Positions 17,787 to 26,002 of a stretch of 42,746 nt of DNA are shown here, piece by piece; position 1 is the stretch's first letter; every line of letters starts with the position of its first letter. The stretch covers positions 1-42,746 of the forward strand of contig JBIKVN010000001.1 of the NCBI GenBank assembly GCA_044356865.1, in the 5' to 3' direction. This DNA is from JBEIUL01 sp044356865. Its GTDB lineage: Bacteria; Planctomycetota; Phycisphaerae; Phycisphaerales; SM1A02. The notes beneath the pieces were generated by a model, which worked only from the letters and a program-made list of their open reading frames with translations, was not told the DNA's origin and did no database searches. Made by a program: the position numbers and the translations under genes.

Positions 17787-18854
17787 ATGAATGCAGGTAA
17801 GGAAGAAGGTAGTTCGGCATCGAATCCCAGCCCTCGCAAGCTAGGGAGGGGGCTGGGCGCCCTTCTGAGCGTGCCAGTTCGGATCCCTACTCCTCCGCCG
17901 GTCGAACCTTCCACTTCATCACCTGGCAACCCGGTTGGGGCGGGGTCCATCTCTGAGCCCTCGGGTGGATTCCAGGCTGCGAAGTTTCCGATCCCAATCG
18001 AGTCATCAAGTGTTCCACGTGGAACCCCCGTTGGACAGGAGTTCCTCTCCCTCCCCATCGCAGAAGTCACCCCAAATCAGCGACAACCTCGTCGCGACTT
18101 TGACGAGACTTCGATCAAGTCCCTCGCAGAGAGCATTCGCACGGCTGGGCTGATGCAGCCCATCGTGGTTCGCCACGGGTCGAAGGGGGTCTCCACCAGA
18201 TTTGAGTTGATCGCAGGCGAGCGTCGCTGGCGCGCCGCCAAACTTCTTGGCTTGACCGAGATCCCCGCCGTCATTCGTCAAGTAGGGGACCAGACCGCTG
18301 CTGAATGGGCACTGATCGAGAACATTCAGCGGGAGGATCTCAATCCGATCGAACGATCCGAGGCGATTGGACGGTTGGTTGAGGAGTTCTCGCTCACCCA
18401 CCAGAGCTTGGCCGAGCGGCTTGGCCTCGATCGTGTGACGATCACGAACCTTCTTCGCCTGGCAGACCTTGATCCCTTCACCAAGGAAGCGGTTCGCAAA
18501 GGGGTTCTATCGCAGGGGCATGCCAAGGTTCTTCTGGGGGTGTCACAGCCCGAACGAAGGAAGGCCCTCGCGTCGGCGGCAATCAGCAGCGGGTTGTCGG
18601 TGCGAGAACTGGAGCGGCGGGTGCGGGAGTTTGATTCCCCGAAGTCGGCCCCACAAACCGGCCAGGCAGCAATCCTGACGACCAAGCCACATATTGCAGA
18701 TCTGGAACGTCGGCTGTCCGAGCATCTGGGCACGAAGGTCACCATTCGCGAAAATCCCAAAAATAAGGGATCTGGACATGTTATTATTGACTATTACTCA
18801 ATCGCCCAGTTCGATGGGCTGATGGCCAAGGTCGGCTTCCAATCAGAGTTGTAA
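17787..18854 (+). CDS. parB: Chromosome-partitioning protein ParB
   Basis: ParB loads on parS, uses CTP to clamp and slide on DNA, and works with ParA in origin segregation. From ATG 17787 it has 355 residues. This ATG follows a near-perfect AAGGAGG and precedes the typical N-terminal KLGRGLGALL (18-27); an in-frame ATG at 17733 would put the parS site inside the protein and has no such ribosome-binding site. A Pro/Ser-rich linker (30-85) precedes the CTPase domain with NQRQPR (97-102) and GERRWRAA (144-151), the ENIQREDLNP helix, and the helix-turn-helix TITNLLRLADL. The gene is visibly less GC-rich than its neighbours. No parA is adjacent, unlike the usual parAB pair. Confidence 0.96.
   Translation: MNAGKEEGSSASNPSPRKLGRGLGALLSVPVRIPTPPPVEPSTSSPGNPVGAGSISEPSGGFQAAKFPIPIESSSVPRGTPVGQEFLSLPIAEVTPNQRQPRRDFDETSIKSLAESIRTAGLMQPIVVRHGSKGVSTRFELIAGERRWRAAKLLGLTEIPAVIRQVGDQTAAEWALIENIQREDLNPIERSEAIGRLVEEFSLTHQSLAERLGLDRVTITNLLRLADLDPFTKEAVRKGVLSQGHAKVLLGVSQPERRKALASAAISSGLSVRELERRVREFDSPKSAPQTGQAAILTTKPHIADLERRLSEHLGTKVTIRENPKNKGSGHVIIDYYSIAQFDGLMAKVGFQSEL
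18011..18026. promoter_or_regulatory. parS-like site inside parB
   Basis: TGTTCCACGTGGAACC matches 15 of 16 positions of the parS palindrome and lies 264 bases after the leader site. It is read in frame as part of Ser75-Thr80 (SVPRGT) in the variable linker of ParB, where sequence is free to vary. An internal parS within parB is known in other bacteria. Confidence 0.87.
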
Positions 18855-19291
18855 CAACTCTATCAGAGATTATTGGGTTCCTGATGGCTGCTGTTTGGAG
18901 AGAACGGCGTCGGGCCGATGAGAGACCGCCCTCAGGATTCATCTCCAGGGCGGAGGTCTGACCTGTGCAATCTGTTGAAGTGACATTCGCCGAGCAGCGA
19001 GTTCGATTGATCCAAGCGTCGTACCGCCGGGCCCTTGGTGCGTGGGCGGCGGACCTGCTCACCCTTCGCCGGGAGGGGAGCCTCCTGACCCAGTGGGTAG
19101 AGCCCCGATGCGATCGCGACTTTGATTCCGAGCGTCGGGTGGCCTGACACCATCACCTCAGCGCCGGCGGCCGCCCCAGATCCCGACTTTGGGACAAGGC
19201 AGGGGGTCTGACTGCCGATAGACACTCCGCTCCGTACATATCGACGAGCCGATCTGCCATTCGGTCCGTCCCTCTCCAGGGAATCCCTCTC
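18855..19291. other. Intergenic region between parB and the polysaccharide cluster
   Basis: This 437-base gap has no gene I can support. It has a weak hairpin with a bulge around 18,920-18,960 (AGACCGCCCT with AGGGCGGAGGTCT) and a GGCAG...CTGCC hairpin near 19,198-19,217, neither followed by a T-run. A 60-codon frame at 18965-19147 shows no recognisable domain and no ribosome-binding site. It presumably contains the promoter of the downstream dehydrogenase gene. Confidence 0.5.
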
Positions 19292-20662
19292 ATGACCGCG
19301 ACCCAAGCCCCGAAGCACCACGGTGCCGCCGAGCGCCTCCAGGAACTCATCGACACCAATCGCGCCGTCGTCGGCGTGATCGGCTTGGGTTATGTCGGAT
19401 TGCCGCTCGCCCACGCCCTGCACCAAGGCGGATTGCCGGTCGTCGGCTTCGACATCGATCGCCGCAAGATCGACTGCATCGAGCGCAAGGAGAACTATCT
19501 CAAGCATCTCGGCGACGACATGATCGTGTCGCTCGCGAACAGCCAACGCTTCGACGCCACCACCGACTTCTCGAGGCTCGGCGAGTGCGACGTGATCATC
19601 GTCTGCGTGCCCACGCCGCTCGGCAAGCATCAGGAACCGGACATCTCGTACATCCTCAACACCGCCGAGGCGATCGGCAAGACGCTTCGAGCGGGGCAGC
19701 TCGTGATCCTCGAGAGCACCACGTATCCGGGCACGACCCGTGACGACATGATGCCCGCCATCTTCAAGGCGGCCGGCCCGCGCGGCGAAGGTCTCCTGGT
19801 CGGCCGCGACGTCTTCGGGGCCTTCAGCCCCGAGCGTGAGGATCCGGGTCGCAAGTCCCATTCGACAAGCACCATCCCGAAACTGGTCGGCGGTCTTGAT
19901 GACCGCAGCACCGGGCTTGCGGCCAGCGTGTATCGCAAGGGCGTGACGCAGGTCGTGCCCGTGGCGAGCGCCGAGATCGCCGAGAGCGCCAAGCTTCTCG
20001 AGAACATCTTCCGTTGCGTCAACATCGCGATGGTCAACGAGCTCAAGACCGTGCTCACCCCGATGGGCATCGATGTCTGGGAGGTGATTCGCGCCGCCAG
20101 CACCAAGCCCTTCGGATTCATGCCCTTCTTCCCCGGGCCGGGCCTCGGCGGACACTGCATCCCGATCGATCCGTTCTACCTGACCTGGAAGGCCAAGGAG
20201 GTGGGCAAGAACACCCGCTTCATCGAGCTTGCGGGCGAGATCAACACCGCGATGCCGCACTACGTCCTGGAGCGAACCATCGAGGCCCTGAATGACCGGG
20301 CCAAGAGCCTGAAGGGCTCGCGGATCCTGGTGCTCGGGCTCGCGTACAAGCCCGACATCGACGACGTGCGCGAGAGCCCGTCGTTCGAGCTGATCGAGCT
20401 CTTCAAGGGCAAGGGCGCCCGCGTCGACTATTCCGATCCGCACGTGCCCGAGACCTGGGCCGGCCGGAAGCATGATCTCCAGATGAAGAGCGTGACCATC
20501 ACGCCCGAGACGCTTGCCGGCTACGACTGCGTGGTCGTTTCGACGAACCATGCGGCGTTCGACTGGGCGAAGATCGCCAAGCATTCGAAGCTGATCGTCG
20601 ACAGTCGCGACGCGCTCCGGGCCCATCACGCCGAGCTCGGCGACCGGATTGTGCTGGCCTGA
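19292..20662 (+). CDS. UDP-N-acetylhexosamine 6-dehydrogenase (WbpA/WecC family)
   Basis: The enzyme oxidises C6 of a UDP-N-acetylhexosamine to the uronic acid with two NAD+. The 456-residue protein has the NAD-binding VVGVIGLGYVGLPLA (about 27-40), the central nucleotide-sugar dehydrogenase block KLLENIFRCVNIAMVNEL, and the catalytic Cys289 in PGLGGHCIPIDPFYL. The C-terminal domain contains LVLGLAYKPDIDDVRESPS. PGPGLGGHCIPIDPFYLTWK and the N-terminal spacing resemble the WbpA/WecC branch rather than UDP-glucose dehydrogenase. Whether the substrate is UDP-GlcNAc or UDP-ManNAc cannot be told. It opens the plus-strand half of the polysaccharide cluster, and its product is a likely acceptor for the AsnB-type amidotransferase encoded at 27292-29199. 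Confidence 0.92.
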   Translation: MTATQAPKHHGAAERLQELIDTNRAVVGVIGLGYVGLPLAHALHQGGLPVVGFDIDRRKIDCIERKENYLKHLGDDMIVSLANSQRFDATTDFSRLGECDVIIVCVPTPLGKHQEPDISYILNTAEAIGKTLRAGQLVILESTTYPGTTRDDMMPAIFKAAGPRGEGLLVGRDVFGAFSPEREDPGRKSHSTSTIPKLVGGLDDRSTGLAASVYRKGVTQVVPVASAEIAESAKLLENIFRCVNIAMVNELKTVLTPMGIDVWEVIRAASTKPFGFMPFFPGPGLGGHCIPIDPFYLTWKAKEVGKNTRFIELAGEINTAMPHYVLERTIEALNDRAKSLKGSRILVLGLAYKPDIDDVRESPSFELIELFKGKGARVDYSDPHVPETWAGRKHDLQMKSVTITPETLAGYDCVVVSTNHAAFDWAKIAKHSKLIVDSRDALRAHHAELGDRIVLA

Positions 20663-20688
20663 ACCCCCGGCCGCGGGAGCGGCGTACC

Positions 20689-21861
20689 TTGGTATCTCGC
20701 GTGCGCCTCCTCCATGTCATCGAGGGCTTGAATCCGGATCGCGGGGGACCGCCGCAGGTCGCGGCGGCGTTGGCATCGGCCCAGCGCGACGCGGGTCATG
20801 AGGTGGCGTTTGCGAGCCACGACGCCGGCTCGGCGGAGGTGGGGGACTTTCTGGCCTCGCGCGGCCTGTCGGACTGCCTTCGCGTGACGGTCGGTGCATG
20901 CGGGGCGTTCGGCGCGAATGCGTTCGCCGCTGCGATGGATCGCGAGCCGCGACCCGATGCGCTGCATCTCCACGGCGTGTGGAACCCGATCCTTCCGCAG
21001 GCGGCCCGCTGGGCCGAGCGCCGCGGAGTCCCGTACCGGATCTCCACCCACGGTTCGCTCCATCCCTTTCCCATGCGTCGTGCCCGATGGAAGAAGGAAC
21101 TGGCGATGGCGCTGACGCACCGGCGCCTGCTCCGCGGCGCGTCGAAGGTGTTCGTCCTCAATGAAGAGGAACGGAGGGCTGCAGCCCCGCGATGTGCGCC
21201 GGACGCCGTCGAGGTATTGCCGAACGGAGTCGAGCGGCGACCGGAGGCCGATCGTCCCCACGAAGGACGCTCCGGCCGCGCTTTCGTGGTGTTCCTCGGC
21301 CGGCTGGACTGGACCAAGGGCGTCGAGCGCCTGGTCTCGGCACATCGATTGGTTCTCGATTCGGGCATCGACTGCGATCTGGTCGTGGTCGGAAACGATT
21401 GGGGGTCTCGGGCCTCGATCGAGTCCGCCATCCGGACGGCGGGAACGGGCGATCGCGTTCGGCTGGTCGGTCCCAAGTACGGCGACCAGAAGTGGGAGCT
21501 GCTCGCGAGCGCCCGGCTTCTCGTCCACCTTCCGCACTACGAGGGTTTCGGCATGGCGGTCCTCGAGGCCCTGGCCGTCGGCACGCCGGCGGTGATCGGC
21601 GATCGTTGCCTGCTGCCCGGTGCCGGACCGGAGATGGGGGTCACGGTCACCGCGTCGCAGCCATCCGCCCTCGCCGCCGAGGTGGTCCGGTTGCTGTCCG
21701 ACGAGGGTGCGAGGAACGCGCTCGCGGCGTCGGGTGTGCGGGCGGCCCGGGAACGATTCAGTTGGTCGGCGATCGCGGCTCGATGCACGGGATCCGATGG
21801 ACCTGTCGGTCCGCGGTCCGGGCGGGGCCTGACGCAGTCCGGCGGAGGAACCGGGTCATGA
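20689..21861 (+). CDS. GT4 glycosyltransferase
   Basis: A GT-B fold retaining glycosyltransferase of 390 residues, transferring a sugar from a nucleotide donor to a growing lipid-linked glycan at the cytoplasmic membrane face. The N-terminal domain begins RLLHVIEGLNPDRGGPP with the typical Gly-rich acceptor loop and has HLHGVWNP and STHGSLHPFPM. The donor domain includes VVFLGRLDWTKGVERLV and the EX7E motif EGFGMAVLE. The start used is TTG 20689, nine bases after GGGAG; an in-frame GTG at 20701 is possible. The last 30 residues are Gly/Ser-rich and unlike the family. The stop overlaps the next gene by four bases (ATGA). It closely resembles the GT4 at 38263 in its N-terminus (HVIEtLdPdaGGPP). 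Confidence 0.9.
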   Translation: MVSRVRLLHVIEGLNPDRGGPPQVAAALASAQRDAGHEVAFASHDAGSAEVGDFLASRGLSDCLRVTVGACGAFGANAFAAAMDREPRPDALHLHGVWNPILPQAARWAERRGVPYRISTHGSLHPFPMRRARWKKELAMALTHRRLLRGASKVFVLNEEERRAAAPRCAPDAVEVLPNGVERRPEADRPHEGRSGRAFVVFLGRLDWTKGVERLVSAHRLVLDSGIDCDLVVVGNDWGSRASIESAIRTAGTGDRVRLVGPKYGDQKWELLASARLLVHLPHYEGFGMAVLEALAVGTPAVIGDRCLLPGAGPEMGVTVTASQPSALAAEVVRLLSDEGARNALAASGVRAARERFSWSAIAARCTGSDGPVGPRSGRGLTQSGGGTGS

Positions 21862-22994
21862 AAGTACGGATCGTGCAGTCCGTGATCCCCGAGTACCGGG
21901 ATCCCTTCTTTCGTCGGATCGCCGCGCAGCCCGGGATCGAGCTCGAGGTGTGGGCGGATCTCGAAGAGGGAACCGGAAGTCTCAAGAACGCTCCCGACCG
22001 CGGCGGATATCGCCGCGTCCACGCGCCGAACCGCGTCGTGGGACCGCTGCTTTGGCAACCGGCGCTTCTGGATGCCGTGAACGGCGAGGCCGAGGTCGTG
22101 GTCGCCCAGTGGAACGCCCGTCTCGCCCACCTTTTCCCCGCGATCCGGAAGGCCCGACGCCATGGGGTTCGCCTGGTGCTCTGGGGTCACGGCATGGGGA
22201 AGCGAGAGTCCGCGACCCGGCGGGCCATCCGGAACGCGCTGGGGAAGCGGGCGGACGCGGTGATCCTGTACACGCCGGGTGTCGCCGCGGAGTTGCGGGA
22301 TGCCGGATTCGACCCGAGAAGGTTGCATGTCGCGCCGAACTCGCTGAACCTCGATCCGATCGAAGCGGCCAGACGGGCCTGGCCTGCGGAACGGGTCCGA
22401 TCGTTCCTGGCCGAGCGGGGATTCGAGCCCGGCCGCACGGTGCTGTTCGTTTCGCGCCTCGAACCCGACAAGCGAGTCGATCTGCTGCTCGAGGCGATGG
22501 CCGCACTGGCCGGCGACCATCCCGAGCTCCGGACCTGCATCATCGGCGGCGGTCCCGAGCGGCCGCAGCTCGAGGCCCTCGCGGGCCGGCTCGGGATCTC
22601 GTCGACCGTTCGCTTCGAGGGTCCGGTCTACACCGAAGCCAACCTTGCCCCGTGGTTTCTCGGCTCGATGTGCATGGGCTATCCGGGCCCGATCGGGCTG
22701 AGCCTGCTGCATGCATTCGCGTACGGGCTTCCGGTCATCGCCCACGATCGGAGGATCAACCACGGGCCCGAGATCGAGGCCCTCCGGCCGGCCGAGAACG
22801 GGCTGCTGTTCACCGAAGGGGATCCACGTACGCTCGCGGACGCGATCGCCTCGCTGCACAAGGACGACGAGCGGCGGCGACGCATGTCGGACGCCGCCCG
22901 AAGCGCCGTGCGGGACGACGGTCCGTGGTCGATGGACGCCATGGTGCGCGGATTCACCGCGGCGATCCGCGGTGAACCGTCCTGCGGTCCTTGA
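21858..22994 (+). CDS. GT4 glycosyltransferase lacking the EX7E motif
   Basis: A 378-residue GT-B glycosyltransferase translationally coupled to the preceding gene through ATGA. The donor domain is clear: TVLFVSRLEPDKRVDLLLEAM, TCIIGGGPERPQLEALAGRLG, VRFEGPVY. Where most GT4 enzymes have EX7E, this one reads YPGPIGLSLLHAFAYGLPV, with neither Glu kept, a variant I have seen as a distinct subgroup. The N-terminal domain (VVAQWNARLAHLFPAI, LVLWGHGMGK) matches an acceptor-binding half. The stop is 18 bases from the converging flippase gene. Role: sugar transfer in the repeat-unit assembly; donor unknown. Confidence 0.88.
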   Translation: MKVRIVQSVIPEYRDPFFRRIAAQPGIELEVWADLEEGTGSLKNAPDRGGYRRVHAPNRVVGPLLWQPALLDAVNGEAEVVVAQWNARLAHLFPAIRKARRHGVRLVLWGHGMGKRESATRRAIRNALGKRADAVILYTPGVAAELRDAGFDPRRLHVAPNSLNLDPIEAARRAWPAERVRSFLAERGFEPGRTVLFVSRLEPDKRVDLLLEAMAALAGDHPELRTCIIGGGPERPQLEALAGRLGISSTVRFEGPVYTEANLAPWFLGSMCMGYPGPIGLSLLHAFAYGLPVIAHDRRINHGPEIEALRPAENGLLFTEGDPRTLADAIASLHKDDERRRRMSDAARSAVRDDGPWSMDAMVRGFTAAIRGEPSCGP

Positions 22995-23012
22995 TCCTTC
23001 CGAGGCGTCGGA

Positions 23013-24608
23013 TCAGGGATTCCCGACGGCACGGCGACCGGGAATCCTGCCGATCACGCGGGTCCACCCGCCGCGGATGCCGGCGACGAGCCGGGCGAAG
23101 AGCTCGCGGTCGAGAAGGCGGATCGCCGCGAGGTACGCCGGCACGAACACGGTCGTCGCGCCGATGCAGCAGAGGAGTGCGTTCAGCCAGTGACCGTCGC
23201 TGAGCAGGGCCAGCGGCACCGCGGGCACCGCCGCGATCGCCGCGGCCGCGATGGGTTTGCCGAACAGTCCCAGGACGCCCACCAGTTCCGCCCCTCGGGC
23301 CCGGGTGGCCAGGATCGCGCCGAACGGACACGACAGCGCGTACTGCAGTGCGATGACGCACGCCACGGCGAAAGCGGCGCCGTTGTCCACCCACTGCCGT
23401 CGCTCGATGATCGGCCCGATCCATCCCGCGGCAAGGAACACCGCCGGCACCAGGAGCGCCGACTGGCCGGCTTGCCATCCGGTGTAGGCATGGAACCGTC
23501 CTTGGGCCTTCAGCAGCGCCGTCGAGCAGCCCATCCCGAAGTAGAAGATCTGGCCGGCGGCCAGGACCATCAACAGCGGGGCCGCCGGCCACCACCGTTC
23601 GGGCAGGACCAGGTGCATGAACGGAACCGCGATGATTCCTTGCAGGGCGACCAGCGGAGCCGTGGCGGCCCCGATGACCGCCGTGTTCTTGAGGAACGAT
23701 CGGCGCTGCGCTGCCGGGTCCCGGTTGAGGTGGGCGAAGACCGGCTGCAGCGCGACGCTCACGTTGTAGGCGAAGACCCCGTTGATCTGCGCCGAGAGGT
23801 TGAAGGCCAGGAAGTAGAGGCCGGTCTCGTCCTGCGTCGCGAGCAACCCGAGCGCGATGTAGTCGACGAACAGCGAGATCGAGTGGGCATACTGGCCGGT
23901 CGAAAGCGTCGCGTACTCGCGGAAGAGCGGCCCGGCGCCGGCGAGCGTGGGGCGCAGCGAAGGCACCGGTCGGGCCCGGGTGGCGAACAGGTAACTCGTC
24001 AGCCCCACCACGAGCAGGGAAGGAAGGACCACCGCGAGCGAGCCGCCGCCGAGCGCCGCCACGATCACCGCGACCGCCAGCGAGAAGATGGGCACGATCA
24101 CGTTCACCCGGGTGATGTCGCCGAAGCGAAGCGACTCCCGCAGCACTGTGTATGGGACGATCTGGAACGCCAGCAGCAGCGGCCTCACCGACAGGATTCC
24201 CAGCAGGACCGCGAGCCGCGGGTCGGACTTCCACGCCAGTACCGGCGGGATCATCGCGAGGAGAAACGCGGTCGACAGCAGTCCGGATCCCATCAGGGTC
24301 CAGAAGGCCGGCGCCGCGTCCTCGCGAAGCCGGTCCCGTCTGGCCAGCAGGACATCGCTCATGATGAGCGGATTGAGAAAGGTCAGCATCAGGTTGATGC
24401 TGATCGCGAAGGTCGCGATCCCGAGCTGTTCCGGCAGCAGGAACCAGGCGAGCGCGAACTGTGAACCTGCCGCCGCCGCTTTTCCGACGACGGTCTGCAC
24501 GACCGCCAGGATGGATCCCTGTCGTGCTGACGCGTCGAGCGTCCGTTCGTCCCACGAATCCGGTCGGGAAGCGGAAGGATCCTCATCATCGGTGTGCGGC
24601 GCGGTCAT
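23013..24608 (-). CDS. Wzx-like polysaccharide flippase (MATE/MOP superfamily)
   Basis: The 531-residue membrane protein has a hydrophilic, charged N-terminal segment (about 1-30) and then about 12-14 hydrophobic helices in the arrangement of polysaccharide flippases. Typical stretches are GSILAVVQTVVGKAAAAGSQ (first helix), NPLIMSDVLLARRDRLREDA, and FLAFNLSAQINGVFAYNVS. It should move undecaprenyl-linked repeat units across the inner membrane. The start ATG overlaps the stop of the upstream polymerase gene by four bases (ATGA). With the ligase/polymerase-like partner it makes a Wzx/Wzy pathway plausible. It is the last gene of the minus-strand block. Confidence 0.88.
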   Translation of the reverse strand: MTAPHTDDEDPSASRPDSWDERTLDASARQGSILAVVQTVVGKAAAAGSQFALAWFLLPEQLGIATFAISINLMLTFLNPLIMSDVLLARRDRLREDAAPAFWTLMGSGLLSTAFLLAMIPPVLAWKSDPRLAVLLGILSVRPLLLAFQIVPYTVLRESLRFGDITRVNVIVPIFSLAVAVIVAALGGGSLAVVLPSLLVVGLTSYLFATRARPVPSLRPTLAGAGPLFREYATLSTGQYAHSISLFVDYIALGLLATQDETGLYFLAFNLSAQINGVFAYNVSVALQPVFAHLNRDPAAQRRSFLKNTAVIGAATAPLVALQGIIAVPFMHLVLPERWWPAAPLLMVLAAGQIFYFGMGCSTALLKAQGRFHAYTGWQAGQSALLVPAVFLAAGWIGPIIERRQWVDNGAAFAVACVIALQYALSCPFGAILATRARGAELVGVLGLFGKPIAAAAIAAVPAVPLALLSDGHWLNALLCCIGATTVFVPAYLAAIRLLDRELFARLVAGIRGGWTRVIGRIPGRRAVGNP

Positions 24609-25984
24609 CGCTCGGCCATCCGGGCCAGTTCGGGCCGGCCCAGTTCGGGTTCCAGCGCCGGGTCCTCCGGGAACTCATCCGCCGGATCGCCTTCCGCGTC
24701 CGCCTGATCGACCGGTTCCAGATGCTCCTCGGCTGTCGGGATCGAGAACAGCCGGGCGATGATGCAGCAGTAGCAGAACAGGTCGATGTTCCCCCAGATC
24801 GTTCCCGCCTTGTTCGCGATGATGAACTCGAACGCCGCCAGTCCGACCAGGAAGCCCATGCCCGATCGGAGGGACGGATCGGCCGCGGTCCGGGCGAGCA
24901 GGCTGCGGCCGGTCTTGAAGGCCGTGAGGAAGATGATGGCTCCCAGGACGACCCCAGGGATCCCGAGTTCGAAGATCAGGTCCATCAACAGGACGTGTGA
25001 GTAGGGATCGCCGCTCGCGGTGGGAAGGTCGTGGAACGCCGCCGATCCGAGACCGATGGGCCACAGGGCGGGGTAGTTGAAGTAGCTCATCGCGAGGTCG
25101 AGGACGTTCTCGACCCGGCCGCCGCTGCCCGACGTCACGCTCTCCATCGACCAGCGGTCGCGGTTGTCGATGCCGATGAAGAAACTCTGCACGACCACGA
25201 TGGCGACGAGGATCACCGCCGCCGCCGAGGTCGTGAGGAGGAACTGCCGTACGTCGGCGATCTTCCGGGCGAGGGGCAGGAAGAGCACGCCGACGGCGAT
25301 CGCCGCGAGCACCTCGCCGCGGGATCCCGACAGGAGCCCGAGCCCGAGGCCCACGACGAAGGCGGCGCACCGGGTCAGGAAGACCAGCGTCCCGTCACGC
25401 GGGGAACCGAGTGCGGCCGCGATGACCAGCATCCCGCCGAGCGCCCCGATCTCGAGGGGGTTCGATCGCTCCACCGCATCCAGGGCCAGCACGTACCGGG
25501 TGTTGTAGAAGCGGAAGTTCGGGTTGAGCAGGATGAGCAGGGCCAGCGCCGTGCCGGTGAAAAGCACGGCGATCCGGAACTCCGTCATGTCCCGGACTGC
25601 GGACACCAGCGCCGGCGCCAGCACGATGAGCACCACGAAGTACGGCATCGAGTGCAGCATCGAGTCGAGCAGGTACGCCGGCGCGAAGGTCCAGACCAGG
25701 GACAGGGCGCCCCACAGGTACAGACCGAGGGTCGCCAGCAAGGTCGGGGTCCAGAAGGGCAGCAGCAAGCCGCGACCCGAGAGGCTCAGCCGGACGGCGG
25801 TCAGCAGGGCGAGCGCGCCCACCATCACGTTGCCGAGGTACGGGCGGGCCAGGAACGCCCCGGAGCTGGCCTGGAGGAGCTGCTCGAGGGGGAACATGAG
25901 CGTGACGATCGCCAGACACCACGCCGGACGAAGGACGCCGAGCACAAACAGGATCGCGATGATGCCGATGGTCAACTCACCCAT
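24605..25984 (-). CDS. O-antigen ligase/polymerase-like membrane protein
   Basis: A 459-residue integral membrane protein with about ten to twelve helices. The central helix and loop GLGLGLLSGSRGEVLAAIAVGV is the conserved start of the Wzy_C/O-antigen ligase domain, followed by a large periplasmic loop (about 265-330) with GLGSAAFHDLPTASGDPYSHVL, where ligases and Wzy carry essential Arg and His residues. It either ligates a glycan to a carrier or polymerises repeat units; the two cannot be separated by sequence alone. A hydrophilic, acidic C-terminal tail of about 45 residues (EDPALEPELGR) is unusual. The gene lies 18 bases after gmd on the minus strand and overlaps the flippase. Confidence 0.88.
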   Translation of the reverse strand: MGELTIGIIAILFVLGVLRPAWCLAIVTLMFPLEQLLQASSGAFLARPYLGNVMVGALALLTAVRLSLSGRGLLLPFWTPTLLATLGLYLWGALSLVWTFAPAYLLDSMLHSMPYFVVLIVLAPALVSAVRDMTEFRIAVLFTGTALALLILLNPNFRFYNTRYVLALDAVERSNPLEIGALGGMLVIAAALGSPRDGTLVFLTRCAAFVVGLGLGLLSGSRGEVLAAIAVGVLFLPLARKIADVRQFLLTTSAAAVILVAIVVVQSFFIGIDNRDRWSMESVTSGSGGRVENVLDLAMSYFNYPALWPIGLGSAAFHDLPTASGDPYSHVLLMDLIFELGIPGVVLGAIIFLTAFKTGRSLLARTAADPSLRSGMGFLVGLAAFEFIIANKAGTIWGNIDLFCYCCIIARLFSIPTAEEHLEPVDQADAEGDPADEFPEDPALEPELGRPELARMAER

Positions 25985-26002
25985 CGATCGATTCCGTTCC
26001 GG

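Noticed and set aside
18965..19147. 60-codon frame after parB
   Set aside because: No recognisable motif, no ribosome-binding site and no composition signal.
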